Shown here in pieces: positions 56,360 to 64,000 of a stretch of DNA of 64,000 nt (within the stretch, counting starts at the first letter, position 1; every line of letters starts with the position of its first letter). The stretch is taken from the NCBI GenBank assembly GCA_027493055.1, contig JAPUDO010000120.1:1-64000 (forward strand), written 5' to 3'. The position numbers and the translations under genes were made by a program. The stretch is from Niabella sp. GTDB lineage: Bacteria > Bacteroidota > Bacteroidia > Chitinophagales > Chitinophagaceae. The notes beneath the pieces were generated by a model that was given only the letters and a program-made list of their open reading frames with translations, was not told the DNA's origin and searched no databases.

Positions 56360-57019
56360 TTAAACATTAAGATAGCTCATCAGGTTTTCATAATTGTTTT
56401 TCAGTTCATTAGTATATAGCTCTTCTCCAAAATAATATTTTACATAATAGTCATAACGCTGAAAACTGGCTACGATATCCGAAACCTCCAGCTTATTCAG
56501 CTTCAGTGTTACCTGGGTTTTGCCCGATTCACTGCTTTGAGAAGTGTTTAGCTGCGTGATCCGGGCATCATTACTTTCAACAATCCGGCCTATTTCCGAA
56601 AAAGAATAATGAAAGGTATCTACCTGAAGCACTATTAATGCACCGGGCTCATTTACCTGCAAAAAATCGGCCATATCCTGTAATAAATGGCCGGTTTCAA
56701 TAATTCCGGTCAGCTTGTGCTCGTTATCTATTACAGGAAGAATGCTTAAATGAGAGGCTACAGCCAGCGAAACGGCTTTTAAAAAATGGTCAGCGGAGCT
56801 TACATAGACTTTGAGAAATAAGTGCTGAATATCTTCAATAAGCGTATTCTCATCTACATTCAGCAATGCCTCTTCTTTTACTATTCCGGCAAATTCATCT
56901 TCACTGGTAACCGCCAGTTCATGTACATTATAATCGTACATCAACTGTAATACATAGTACACCTTATCAGACAGTTTAACCTGGGGCAGACTTTCTAAGG
57001 GTAAATTACTAACTAACAT
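56360..57019 (-). CDS. CBS-domain protein
   Basis: Protein of 219 residues with two CBS (cystathionine-beta-synthase) domains in tandem, about 1-60 and 70-135 (VHELAVTSEDEFAGIVKEE, and HLSILPVIDNEHKLTGIIE), so it should form a Bateman module binding adenosyl nucleotides. The C-terminal part (about 140-219) resembles an ACT-like fold (ALIVLQVDTFHYSFSEIGRIV). Function is unknown, possibly energy sensing. It starts 30 bp downstream of the alpha/beta hydrolase and is in the same strand run as MutL. Confidence 0.8.
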   Translation of the reverse strand: MLVSNLPLESLPQVKLSDKVYYVLQLMYDYNVHELAVTSEDEFAGIVKEEALLNVDENTLIEDIQHLFLKVYVSSADHFLKAVSLAVASHLSILPVIDNEHKLTGIIETGHLLQDMADFLQVNEPGALIVLQVDTFHYSFSEIGRIVESNDARITQLNTSQSSESGKTQVTLKLNKLEVSDIVASFQRYDYYVKYYFGEELYTNELKNNYENLMSYLNV

Positions 57020-57049
57020 TTTGCCTCTTTTATAGTAAGACTCCTATTC

Positions 57050-57829
57050 TCAGGCTTCTGTTGCAATAGCGGCATGTTTTTTTAAAAAATCAAACAAAAT
57101 TTTATTGAACGTTTCGGGAACTTCCATCATAGGGGCGTGGCCGCATTTATCAATAAAATGCAGTTCGCTGTCGGGTAGTAGCTTATGAAACTCTTCTGCA
57201 ACAAAAGGAGGTGTCACATTATCGTTCTTCCCCCATATCAAAAGCGCAGGGATCTTAATCTGATGCAGTTCTTTTTCCAGGTTGTTCCTGATGGCGCTTT
57301 TAGCCAGGGCAATGATCTTTATTACCTTTAAACGGTTATTGGTAATAGAAAAAACCTCTTCCACCAGATCATCCGTAGCCATAGCGGGATCATAAAATGT
57401 ATATTCTGTTTTTTTACGGATATACTCCCTGTCGCCACGTTTGGGATAACTATCGCCCATGGCACTTTCAAATAACCCCGAGCTGCCGGTGAGAATTACT
57501 GTTTTTACGCGGCTGCTTCCATTCTTTAATAAATAAACCAGGCCCACGTGCCCGCCTAATGAATTTCCCAGCAGGTTTACATCTTTATAATCCCTTGTTT
57601 CAATAAATTTATGAACATACTTGGCAAGTCCGCTTACGCTGGTATGTAATATATCCATATCCAGCAAGGGCAACATAGGCACTATCACTTTGTTGTATTG
57701 CTTAAAATGATCTACCAGCGGCTTGAAGTTGCTTAAGGCCCCAAACAACCCATGCAATAACACGAGCGGCGCTCCCTCACCCTCTTCTATGTAGCTGAAT
57801 TTATCGTGTTGCTTTATCTCGTACTGCAT
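57050..57829 (-). CDS. Alpha/beta-fold hydrolase
   Basis: Cytoplasmic hydrolase of 259 residues without a signal peptide. The oxyanion motif is LVLLHGLFGALSNF, the nucleophile Ser is in LGNSLGGHVG, Asp in IWGKNDNVTPP and His in CGHAPMMEVPE. Relatives include epoxide hydrolases, 2-hydroxymuconic hydrolases and general esterases. No specific substrate can be inferred. It lies upstream of the CBS-domain gene with a 30-bp gap, and 96 bp downstream of mutL. Confidence 0.88.
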   Translation of the reverse strand: MQYEIKQHDKFSYIEEGEGAPLVLLHGLFGALSNFKPLVDHFKQYNKVIVPMLPLLDMDILHTSVSGLAKYVHKFIETRDYKDVNLLGNSLGGHVGLVYLLKNGSSRVKTVILTGSSGLFESAMGDSYPKRGDREYIRKKTEYTFYDPAMATDDLVEEVFSITNNRLKVIKIIALAKSAIRNNLEKELHQIKIPALLIWGKNDNVTPPFVAEEFHKLLPDSELHFIDKCGHAPMMEVPETFNKILFDFLKKHAAIATEA

Positions 57830-57925
57830 TGCTTAACTTATATTATCGCCGCTAATATATTGATTTTACCAAATCTACCTCATTATTAGCAGTTATATTT
57901 TAAATTTATTTGATAAATATACAAA

Positions 57926-59767
57926 TCACTTTCCAAACATCCGCTCTATCTGCTCCTGTTTAAATTCGAGGTAAGCCGGATGGCCATCGGGGGCTATATT
58001 AAAAGTGTTGCATGAAAATAAATCAGTAAGCAGCTGCCTCATTTCCCTTTCGGTAAGCCGGGTGCCGGTTTTTATGGCCCGCTGCCTGGCCAGTGACCGT
58101 ATCAGCTTTTCGCGGCTGGATATTTTTATATCGGTATTAAAGTGTTTGTACTGCTCTATGGTAAAATCAATAATTTGTTTTTCGTTGCCGCCTTCCAGAT
58201 CGGCAGGCGTACCCTGGATGATAAAAGCGTTGTTTCCGAAGGGCTCTATGAGGAAGCCCAGCACTTTGAAAAGGGGTAACAGCTCCTCTAATAAAGCGGT
58301 ATCAGCAGGAGAAAGCTCCAGCGTGGGCGGGAACATATTTCTTTGGGTAGCAACAGGTTGCCCATCGGCAGCAGCTATCATTTGCTCATACAAAACCCGT
58401 TCATGCGCTGCCTGCTGGTTAATAAGCAGGAAACTGTTTGCTGTAGGATAAAGTATATAAGTATTTAGCACCTGTGCAAGTTCGGTATGCTCATCTACTG
58501 TAAAAACCGGGGAAGCCTGGGGCGCTGAAAAGATTTGCGGACTTTTCTCGTATTCAAAAAGGGCTTCCTCTTTTTTTACCGGCTCATAAAAATCTTTCCA
58601 GTGCTTCAGCTCTGAAGAAGAAGGTTTTTCTATAAAATGGGCCTGGTGTTTTTGTGTAAAGCCTTTATAAAGGGGAGAGCCGGATGCTACTTCCTTTTGC
58701 TGGGGAGTAAACGGCTTTGAAACCGAAGAAAGCTGCTGGATAGAAGCATCCAGGTCAAAATCAAGGGTAGGCGTAACGCTGAACTGCGCCAGCGCATGTT
58801 TTACTGCGGCCTGTACAAAAGCATATACTATTTTCTCATCCTCAAACTTAATTTCCTGTTTGGTAGGGTGCACATTTACATCTACCTGCTCCGGATCTAT
58901 TTCTATAAAAAGCACATACATGGGGAAACTATCAGGAGAGATCATTTCCTGGTAAGCGCTCATAACGGCATGGTTCAGGTACGGGCTTCTTATAAACCGG
59001 TTGTTTACGAAAAAGTACTGGTCGCCCCGTGTTTTTTTAGCTGTTTCTGGTTTGCCGGTAAAGCCCAGAATGTTCATATAGTCTGTATCTTCCTTTACGG
59101 TGACCATCCTGGCGCTATAGTTATTGCCCAGCAATTGTACAATACGCTGTTTGAGGGAGCCCTTCTCCAGGTGAAATACCTGCTGGCCATTAGCGGTAAG
59201 GGTAAACAAAATATGCGGGAAAGACATGGCCACACGGGTAAACTCGTCAATAATATGACGCATTTCTGCAGCATTGCTTTTTAAAAAATTGCGGCGTGCC
59301 GGCACATTGAAAAACAGGTTTTTCATGGCAATGCTGGTTCCGTTGGGCAGGGCCACCGGCTCCTGGCGGGTTACGGTGCTGTTCTCTACTTCAATTAAAG
59401 TACCCGCATCATCTTCGGCACGTTTGGTTTTAAGCTCTACCTGTGCTACTGCAGCAATGGAAGCTAACGCTTCGCCCCGGAAGCCCATTGTTTTGATGTG
59501 GAACAGGTCCTCTATATTTTTTATTTTGGAAGTAGCGTGGCGCTCAAAGCACATACGGGCATCGGTTTCGCTCATGCCACTGCCATTATCTATTACCTGG
59601 AGCAGGGTTTTGCCGGCATCTGTTACAATTAGTTTTATTTCTGTGGCGCCGGCATCCACCGCATTTTCCAGCAGTTCTTTTACGGCGCTTGCAGGGCGCT
59701 GTATCACTTCTCCGGCCGCTATCTGGTTGGCAATATTATCGGGTAATAAAACTATTTTATCAGGCAA
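57926..59767 (-). CDS. mutL: DNA mismatch repair protein MutL
   Basis: Mismatch-repair matchmaker ATPase, 613 residues. I place the start at TTG 59767, which gives PDKIVLLPDNIANQIAAGEV, the universal MutL N-terminus; the open frame reaches an ATG at 59857 but that adds 30 residues unlike the family. GHKL motifs are ELLENAVDAGAT, VIDNGSGM and GFRGEALAS. At the C-terminal endonuclease site the usual DQHA is NQQA (followed by AHERVLYE), so the nicking activity is doubtful. It is followed by the hydrolase and CBS genes. Confidence 0.93.
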   Translation of the reverse strand: MPDKIVLLPDNIANQIAAGEVIQRPASAVKELLENAVDAGATEIKLIVTDAGKTLLQVIDNGSGMSETDARMCFERHATSKIKNIEDLFHIKTMGFRGEALASIAAVAQVELKTKRAEDDAGTLIEVENSTVTRQEPVALPNGTSIAMKNLFFNVPARRNFLKSNAAEMRHIIDEFTRVAMSFPHILFTLTANGQQVFHLEKGSLKQRIVQLLGNNYSARMVTVKEDTDYMNILGFTGKPETAKKTRGDQYFFVNNRFIRSPYLNHAVMSAYQEMISPDSFPMYVLFIEIDPEQVDVNVHPTKQEIKFEDEKIVYAFVQAAVKHALAQFSVTPTLDFDLDASIQQLSSVSKPFTPQQKEVASGSPLYKGFTQKHQAHFIEKPSSSELKHWKDFYEPVKKEEALFEYEKSPQIFSAPQASPVFTVDEHTELAQVLNTYILYPTANSFLLINQQAAHERVLYEQMIAAADGQPVATQRNMFPPTLELSPADTALLEELLPLFKVLGFLIEPFGNNAFIIQGTPADLEGGNEKQIIDFTIEQYKHFNTDIKISSREKLIRSLARQRAIKTGTRLTEREMRQLLTDLFSCNTFNIAPDGHPAYLEFKQEQIERMFGK

Positions 59768-59911
59768 TGTTTTACAATTTTGTCCGAAGGACCCCTTCGG
59801 GGAACATGCGAAGGTACAATGAAAAATGGGAAAAGGAAAGACCCGCAGCATAGCCATTTTAAACGGGCTAAAAGGCTTTCTGAAATTTATGTGCTTAAAG
59901 GTATATTTTTT

Positions 59912-59958
59912 GTTGCCCCAGGCAACAGCATAATGCTGCGAAACTACAAGTTTCGCAG
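59912..59958. repeat. Three successive hairpins upstream of mutL
   Basis: GTTGCC-CCA-GGCAAC (59912-59926), CAGCAT-A-ATGCTG (59926-59938) and CTGCGAAACT-ACA-AGTTTCGCAG (59936-59958) adjoin and partly overlap. The last stem repeats the sequence of the hairpin at 38783-38805. There is no adjacent T-run on the minus strand, so it is not a standard terminator. It lies between the glycosyltransferase pseudogene and mutL. Confidence 0.55.
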
Positions 59959-60022
59959 AACGGGGCTATACTAACAAAAATTTTTACGCATGTTGTTACT
60001 GCACGAATCATCGCATTTTCCT

Positions 60023-60768
60023 TTAGACAATCGGCAGCAACTGCCTGTTCCTGACACAATACTCAGCCTCCAATTGTATATGCTTTCCTGGTTCGTTAGC
60101 ATGTGTATTACCGGCATGAAGCCGGTAGCAATACAAAACATTTGGGAAACAAAAAGTTCTTTCGTAGCCGGCTATTTCAAACAAAGAAAACATCAGCGCC
60201 ATATCCGTAGCAGATTTAAAAAGGAGCCATCATCATATTTAAGGCTTTTTACCATCGGGTCAATAATCATAAATTCCCGGAATAATTTATACTTAAATGT
60301 TCGCAGGTGAGGTGCTTTCCACCTGGCATTCCTGATATTTTTAAATTCTGCCTCTGTGTAGGGCGCAAAATTACCTGGCATACCATAGTTGGTTATATAT
60401 TGTCCATAAGTAACAAGCACCTTTTCGTCATTATAGGTTGCATTGATCATTTGAAAAGCATATTCGCCAAAAAGAGCATCGTCCCCGTCCAGAACCACTA
60501 TAATATCTTCATCATCAAATGGCAGGTTTTTCAGCGGGCGATATATGTTTTCCATAGCCCACAATCGCCTTTCGTTTATTATTATGTGAACATTGCTAAA
60601 CGCCTGATCTATTTCCTGTAATGTTCCATCGTCTGAAGCGTCGTCCAGTAAATAAACTTCGTAATTGGGATATAATTGGGCGAATACCGAATTTAAACAA
60701 TCTACTATAAAAGCCTGTACATTCCTGAAGGGGATAAGCACTATTATTTTATGTATTTTTTCGCTCAT
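60023..60768 (-). pseudogene. Glycosyltransferase family 2 gene, frameshifted
   Basis: From ATG 60768 the frame gives a normal GT-A family 2 start: IIVLIPFRNVQAFIVDCLNSV, LLDDASDDGT, and the acidic metal-binding VVLDGDDALFGE (DGDD). It stops at 60193 after 191 residues (FLNLLRIWR). One base missing in the TTTTT run at about 60220 explains this: the other frame continues KSATDMALMFSLFEIAGYERTFCFPNV and a GT2-like tail CYRLHAGNTHANEPGKHIQ to TAA at 60023, about 248 residues if repaired. It could be a sequencing error or phase variation. It is 21 bp downstream of the second glycosyltransferase gene. Confidence 0.75.
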
Positions 60769-60789
60769 TGCTTTTGGTTTACATGGGAG

Positions 60790-62109
60790 CTATTTACAAT
60801 GTCTTAAAACTGATTGCTGAATAACAGCTAATCTTTTTTGAGATACAGCAAACATAGATTGTACCAGGCCTTTCTGCTCGTTATGAATAGATGTAATATC
60901 CGAATAACCAAAATCATGCTGAAGAGATACAAAAGGAAACAGTATCATTTTGTGGCTGGTCATTTCAGAGAGTTTTATATCGGCTATGATTGTGTCATCA
61001 TAAGGCTCGTCCAGTATTTTCTGAAAGAACTTCCGGTACAGGACTATAAATTGTGTGGACAGGCAATGGTTGGTCCAGTACCTGTTTTCAGCAACCGGGA
61101 CCGCAAAGTCAAATTTCCCGGTTCCGCCGGTTAAGTAATTACAGCCCTGTTCGTGGGCCTCAATAATATTTTTCAGTAAAAATCCTTTGGAATAATCTTC
61201 GGTAAACTCATGGTCATCTTCACAAATAATAATTACGTCATCCTCATTATCTATCGCCAACTGAATGACATTTCGAATGCTTTTCCATAATCCTACTGCG
61301 CCGATCTCGTGTTTTACAGCATGAACAATGGTTACATCAAACTCTTTTTTTCCTTTAAACTGGTTAATAATATGTTCTCTTCTTTCAGTCCTTTCGGGTA
61401 AATTGATGATATAGGCAGGGATGGATATTGTGTCAAAATCAAAAAGTGCATGATTCTTTACAGTATTGCTCTCTAACTCTTTATAAAAACGTTTTACTTC
61501 TTTAAGTGCCGAAACATTACTCTCTGTGGTGGCAAATAACTCTTCTACCCGGTTGGTGCCGTCATTCCTGGTAGTAGCATCAGAATAACCAAACTCCTTT
61601 TGTACAGATATAAAAGGGTGTATAAAATATATATTATTGGAAAGAGAGCAGATTCTATAATCGGCAGCATCATACTCTTCAAAATTCGCATCCAGGATTT
61701 TTTGATAGAATTTCCGGAATATGATAATAAATTGTGTGCCGGAAAATTTTTTTGTCCAAAACAATCTTTCAGATATTTGAATGGCATCTTCAAACCAGCT
61801 AACGCCTCCACATATTATATCGGCATTATTATTTTTAGCTTCCTTAATACATTGGGTTAGCAATTCATAGTTATAGTGTTCTGTAAACTGATGGTCATCC
61901 TCGCACAAGATGAAATAGTCCCTATTCATTTCTGTCACGCTGTTGATGATCTTTTGTATTGTCTGCCAAAGGCCGAGCGCTCCATTTTTATGTTCTATAG
62001 CTTCTATTACAGAAATATCAAATTCGCTGTGTTACGAAAACTCTTTTTCAATATGCACTCTGCGATCAATACGCGATCTGAGGTTGACTATTTGAACAGG
62101 CAGAGTCAT
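60790..62109 (-). pseudogene. Duplicated-domain GT25-like glycosyltransferase with in-frame stop
   Basis: From ATG 62109 the frame begins MTLPVQIVNLRSRIDRRVHI and meets TAA at 62032-62034 (codon 26), then continues uninterrupted to codon 439. Downstream of the stop a GTG or ATG restart is possible. The protein is an internal duplication: the first copy (about 1-205) has VNLRSRIDRR, GALGLWQTI and CEDDHQF (70-72), and the second (about 230-430) has INLPERTERR, GAVGLWKSI and CEDDHEF (297-299), each followed by matching YRKF-QKILD and FGYSD blocks. The acidic EDD motifs and INL-R-R pattern suggest GT25-type transferases. It lies between the TlpA-like gene and the GT2 gene. Confidence 0.75.
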
Positions 62110-62184
62110 TAGTGCTTTGTTTTATCAGAAGTATTAACAAGCTTAGATTAGGGGATGTTCATGATTTATGAAAGCCAGTTTTTT

Positions 62185-63474
62185 TTAATTAAAGACAACA
62201 GCTTCTATTTCTCTGATTTGCTTTTCATCAGGAAAAATATTTTTATTTACCAGGTTGATAATTTGCTCCAATGCCTGAGCCCGTTTTATCTCTTTCTCAG
62301 TTTTTCCCTGAGATGCTGCGGCTTTTAATAAGGAGGCTTTTGCTTTTTCTTTATCTGTTTCCCATAATCTTTTCGCTACTGCAATCGCAACACTATATTG
62401 CCCTGGATCAAGCGATAACGCTTTCTGGCCAGCCATCAGCATAGCTTTATCTGTTTCCGCATGGGCTAAAGTGTCAGATAGGTATTTATCTATTAAAGCT
62501 AAAGAACTTAATACAGCCGGCTCATTACATACAGCTGTGGCTGTATTGATAAGGTTGGCCGCTGATTTGTAATCATTCTTTATGGTGAAAATCTTATAAA
62601 GAAGCATGATGGCATTAAAGTCCGTAGGGATTTCAACAAGGTCCTGCTCTAAAAGTGCTGTAAGGGAATCGTACTCCTGTGCATCCATCAGCTCATCATA
62701 GTATATGTTTTTTCCTTCATAGGGATTACTGATAGAGAACGCTTTAGCAAGATCCCGCGCTTCAGATTTCTTACCACTTAGTTTCAGCCATTTTATCTTT
62801 AAGGCATTTCCATAAGAAAAACCGGGATAATCTTTCAAAGCCTCGTCAATTTTAATGCCTGCTTCAGCTATCTTATTTTCTTCAATTAACGCTTCTGCAT
62901 CTTTTAAGTTTTTAAGTGGGCTCATTTCTTCAGCAGCCTGGATGGAAAATTTATTATTGACAAGCAATTGCAGATTCCTTTCACTTAAGGAAGCCGGATG
63001 CGTCATCCATACTATCTTGTTATGATGGATAACGAAAGTCTGTGGAATTGCGGATATATGACCGGGGGTTAGCCATTTTTTTGCAAAATCACTTTCATCT
63101 CTGCCACTGAAGGCTACAGCATAGCTCATTTCATCCCCTTTTTCTTTTACAAACTGTTCTACTTTTTTCCTGTCCTCTTCCCAAACGCTCTGGCCTATAA
63201 AGATGATCTTCCCTTTAAATTTTTTACTTAATGTATTAAGATGCGGAATACTTGCTATACATGGGCTACACCAGGTAGCCCAACATTCAATAACGTATAT
63301 ATTTTTTTTGTCAAGTTTGTTGATTGGGGTACCTTGTATCCATTGCACAGAAGGGTAATATGCAACTTTGCTATCAACTCCAAAGGAAGGCATTTTTTGC
63401 TCACTTATATCCTGGGCAGGAGCAAAAAAACAGGTTATTAAGCAACCTGCTAAAATGGAAAATCTTCTTTTCAT
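62185..63474 (-). CDS. TlpA-type thioredoxin-fold protein with TPR-like C-terminal region
   Basis: Secreted redox protein of 429 residues with signal MKRRFSILAGCLITCFFAPAQ. The thioredoxin domain (about 40-170) has the active site CWATWCSPC (Cys69 and Cys72) and cis-Pro region SAIPQTFVI. The rest (about 190-429) is helical and looks like TPR or SEL1 repeats, including LIEENKIAEAGIKIDEAL. The dithiol motif suggests periplasmic disulfide formation, isomerisation or reduction. It lies directly downstream of the six-cysteine peptide gene on the same strand, with a hairpin between, and is intact while both glycosyltransferase genes are not. Confidence 0.85.
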   Translation of the reverse strand: MKRRFSILAGCLITCFFAPAQDISEQKMPSFGVDSKVAYYPSVQWIQGTPINKLDKKNIYVIECWATWCSPCIASIPHLNTLSKKFKGKIIFIGQSVWEEDRKKVEQFVKEKGDEMSYAVAFSGRDESDFAKKWLTPGHISAIPQTFVIHHNKIVWMTHPASLSERNLQLLVNNKFSIQAAEEMSPLKNLKDAEALIEENKIAEAGIKIDEALKDYPGFSYGNALKIKWLKLSGKKSEARDLAKAFSISNPYEGKNIYYDELMDAQEYDSLTALLEQDLVEIPTDFNAIMLLYKIFTIKNDYKSAANLINTATAVCNEPAVLSSLALIDKYLSDTLAHAETDKAMLMAGQKALSLDPGQYSVAIAVAKRLWETDKEKAKASLLKAAASQGKTEKEIKRAQALEQIINLVNKNIFPDEKQIREIEAVVFN

Positions 63475-63575
63475 TTTGAATACTGTATTATTTCATTCGT
63501 TCTTTCATATGGACATCAACGAGAAATAGTGAAAAGAACTGTGTGTTTAGCGTTAATGAAAATATTTTTCTAAGA

Positions 63576-63610
63576 GCCTGTTTAAATTTGTAATGTAAAT
63601 TTAAACAGGC
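63576..63610. promoter_or_regulatory. Hairpin between the peptide gene and the TlpA-like gene
   Basis: GCCTGTTTAAATTT (63576-63589) and AAATTTAAACAGGC (63597-63610) form a perfect 14-bp stem with a 7-base loop. On the minus strand it lies 40 bp after the peptide stop codon and 102 bp before the TlpA-like start. There is no T-run after it, so it is a weak terminator, attenuator or RNA-stability structure; a mobile-element remnant is another possibility. Confidence 0.5.
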
Positions 63611-63649
63611 CCTGATACTTTTAAAATCAAGTCAAAGGACTTATTAATC

Positions 63650-63862
63650 TTAAACACATAAAGCTTCAGAATTGTTAAATGGACAAGCTTTCTTGTCATC
63701 ACATTTTAAAGGACCTGGACATTGGCGATTAGGATTTTTGCCTGATGAATCGCAACAGTAAGTACCATTTCCCCCACTTCCCCCCATCACTGTTTTCAAC
63801 TGTGTTCTTGTAAGCACTTCAGCACCTTCAAAATTCTGAAGATGTAATTTTAATTTCTTCAT
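63650..63862 (-). CDS. GG-leader, six-cysteine secreted peptide precursor
   Basis: A 70-residue precursor with a Bacteroidota GG-type leader: MKKLKLHLQNFEGAEVLTRT, then QLKTVMGG. The double glycine is at 27-28, so the predicted core is 42 residues. The core is rich in Gly, Ser, Asn and Lys and has six cysteines (36, 37, 48, 54, 60, 69), enough for three disulfides, with a Pro-Gly-Pro turn at 49-51. This fits a bacteriocin- or RiPP-like peptide matured by a C39-type peptidase/ABC exporter, which may lie beyond the right edge. It is transcribed toward the TlpA-like and glycosyltransferase genes. Confidence 0.75.
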   Translation of the reverse strand: MKKLKLHLQNFEGAEVLTRTQLKTVMGGSGGNGTYCCDSSGKNPNRQCPGPLKCDDKKACPFNNSEALCV

Positions 63863-63868
63863 TTTTTA

Positions 63869-63889
63869 AAATTTTAATTATTAAAATTT
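63869..63889. promoter_or_regulatory. AT-only palindrome just upstream of the peptide gene
   Basis: AAATTTTAA and TTAAAATTT face each other across TTA, starting 7 bp upstream of the peptide start codon. It would fold in the mRNA leader over the ribosome-entry region or form an AT-rich operator. Weak base composition makes chance occurrence possible. Confidence 0.3.
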
Positions 63890-64000
63890 CGCTTCGAAAG
63901 CGTATTACTGCAGGTTTACCATTTTGAAGCATTATCAAAAGAGAAGCTAAAAGCCTGGGGTTCGATTGGCGAAGCCTATAAGTTATCTTTTAAAAATGCT

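Noticed and set aside
60200-60240. Programmed -1 frameshift in the GT2 gene
   Set aside because: The slip site would be C-TTT-TTA, which requires a first-position mismatch in the P site, and no stimulatory structure is evident. A simple indel is more economical.
63893-64000. Open plus-strand frame at the right edge (ends ...WGSIGEAYKLSFKNA)
   Set aside because: The frame is open and protein-like but lacks a start codon within the window and overlaps the peptide leader region; could be the fragment of a gene whose 5' end is lost. Not called.
1-64000. tRNA or rRNA genes
   Set aside because: Reading the intergenic stretches on both strands I saw no cloverleaf-like sequence or rRNA segment; a covariance-model scan would be decisive.

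Overview
The window looks like chromosomal DNA of a Bacteroidota bacterium, most probably family Chitinophagaceae. The evidence is a complete SusC/SusD pair with an STN domain and FecR/ECF-sigma control, many lipoprotein signal peptides, GTP-type PEP carboxykinase, chain-length-factor-like ketosynthases of the flexirubin/aryl-polyene type, and a Bacteroidota-type GG-leader peptide. I see no rRNA, tRNA, CRISPR array, intact transposase or phage.

Layout. 1-4.1 kb: the end of a membrane-protein gene, an alpha/beta hydrolase bracketed by mobile-type repeats, and PEP carboxykinase. 4.1-19 kb: a polysaccharide utilisation locus on the minus strand, read from ECF sigma and FecR through SusC, SusD, a GH123-like protein, an EEP hydrolase, GH16, GH29 and GH5. 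An intrinsic terminator follows SusD, so the hydrolases may be a second unit. 19-23.3 kb: a DNA glycosylase, a DUF72 protein, a second GH16 lipoprotein and a metallophosphoesterase. 23.4-33.7 kb: a secreted TPR-CHAT protease-like protein with an ECF sigma factor and a TPR anti-sigma-like protein, then a run of surface or lipoprotein genes (two LRR paralogues, a beta-barrel, and a LamG protein with an odd C-terminus). 33.9-47.8 kb: TrpB-like enzyme and the two halves of a pigment-type ketosynthase set (35.4-37.6 and 45.2-47.8 kb). These flank a degraded toxin-antitoxin pair, a TetR regulator, dehydrogenases, a PstS-like protein and a phosphoesterase. 48-59.8 kb: mostly housekeeping genes (SCO, Fur, DAG kinase, RNase HII, sulfatase, NAD kinase, BamA-like protein, CBS protein, MutL). 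60-64 kb: a small peptide locus.

The most unusual part is the right end. A 70-residue double-glycine leader peptide has a six-cysteine core. It is followed on the same strand by a TlpA-type thioredoxin protein and two glycosyltransferase genes. Each glycosyltransferase carries one disabling lesion: a frameshift in a T-run in one, and an in-frame TAA in the other, which is an internally duplicated enzyme. This fits a disulfide-bonded, possibly glycosylated secreted peptide system whose sugar-transfer arm has decayed or is phase-switched. Other points of interest are a sequence block shared upstream of two cell-surface genes, several hairpin and inverted-repeat families, and a terminator-bounded SusCD unit.

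All functional calls are made by eye from sequence motifs. No database search was run.
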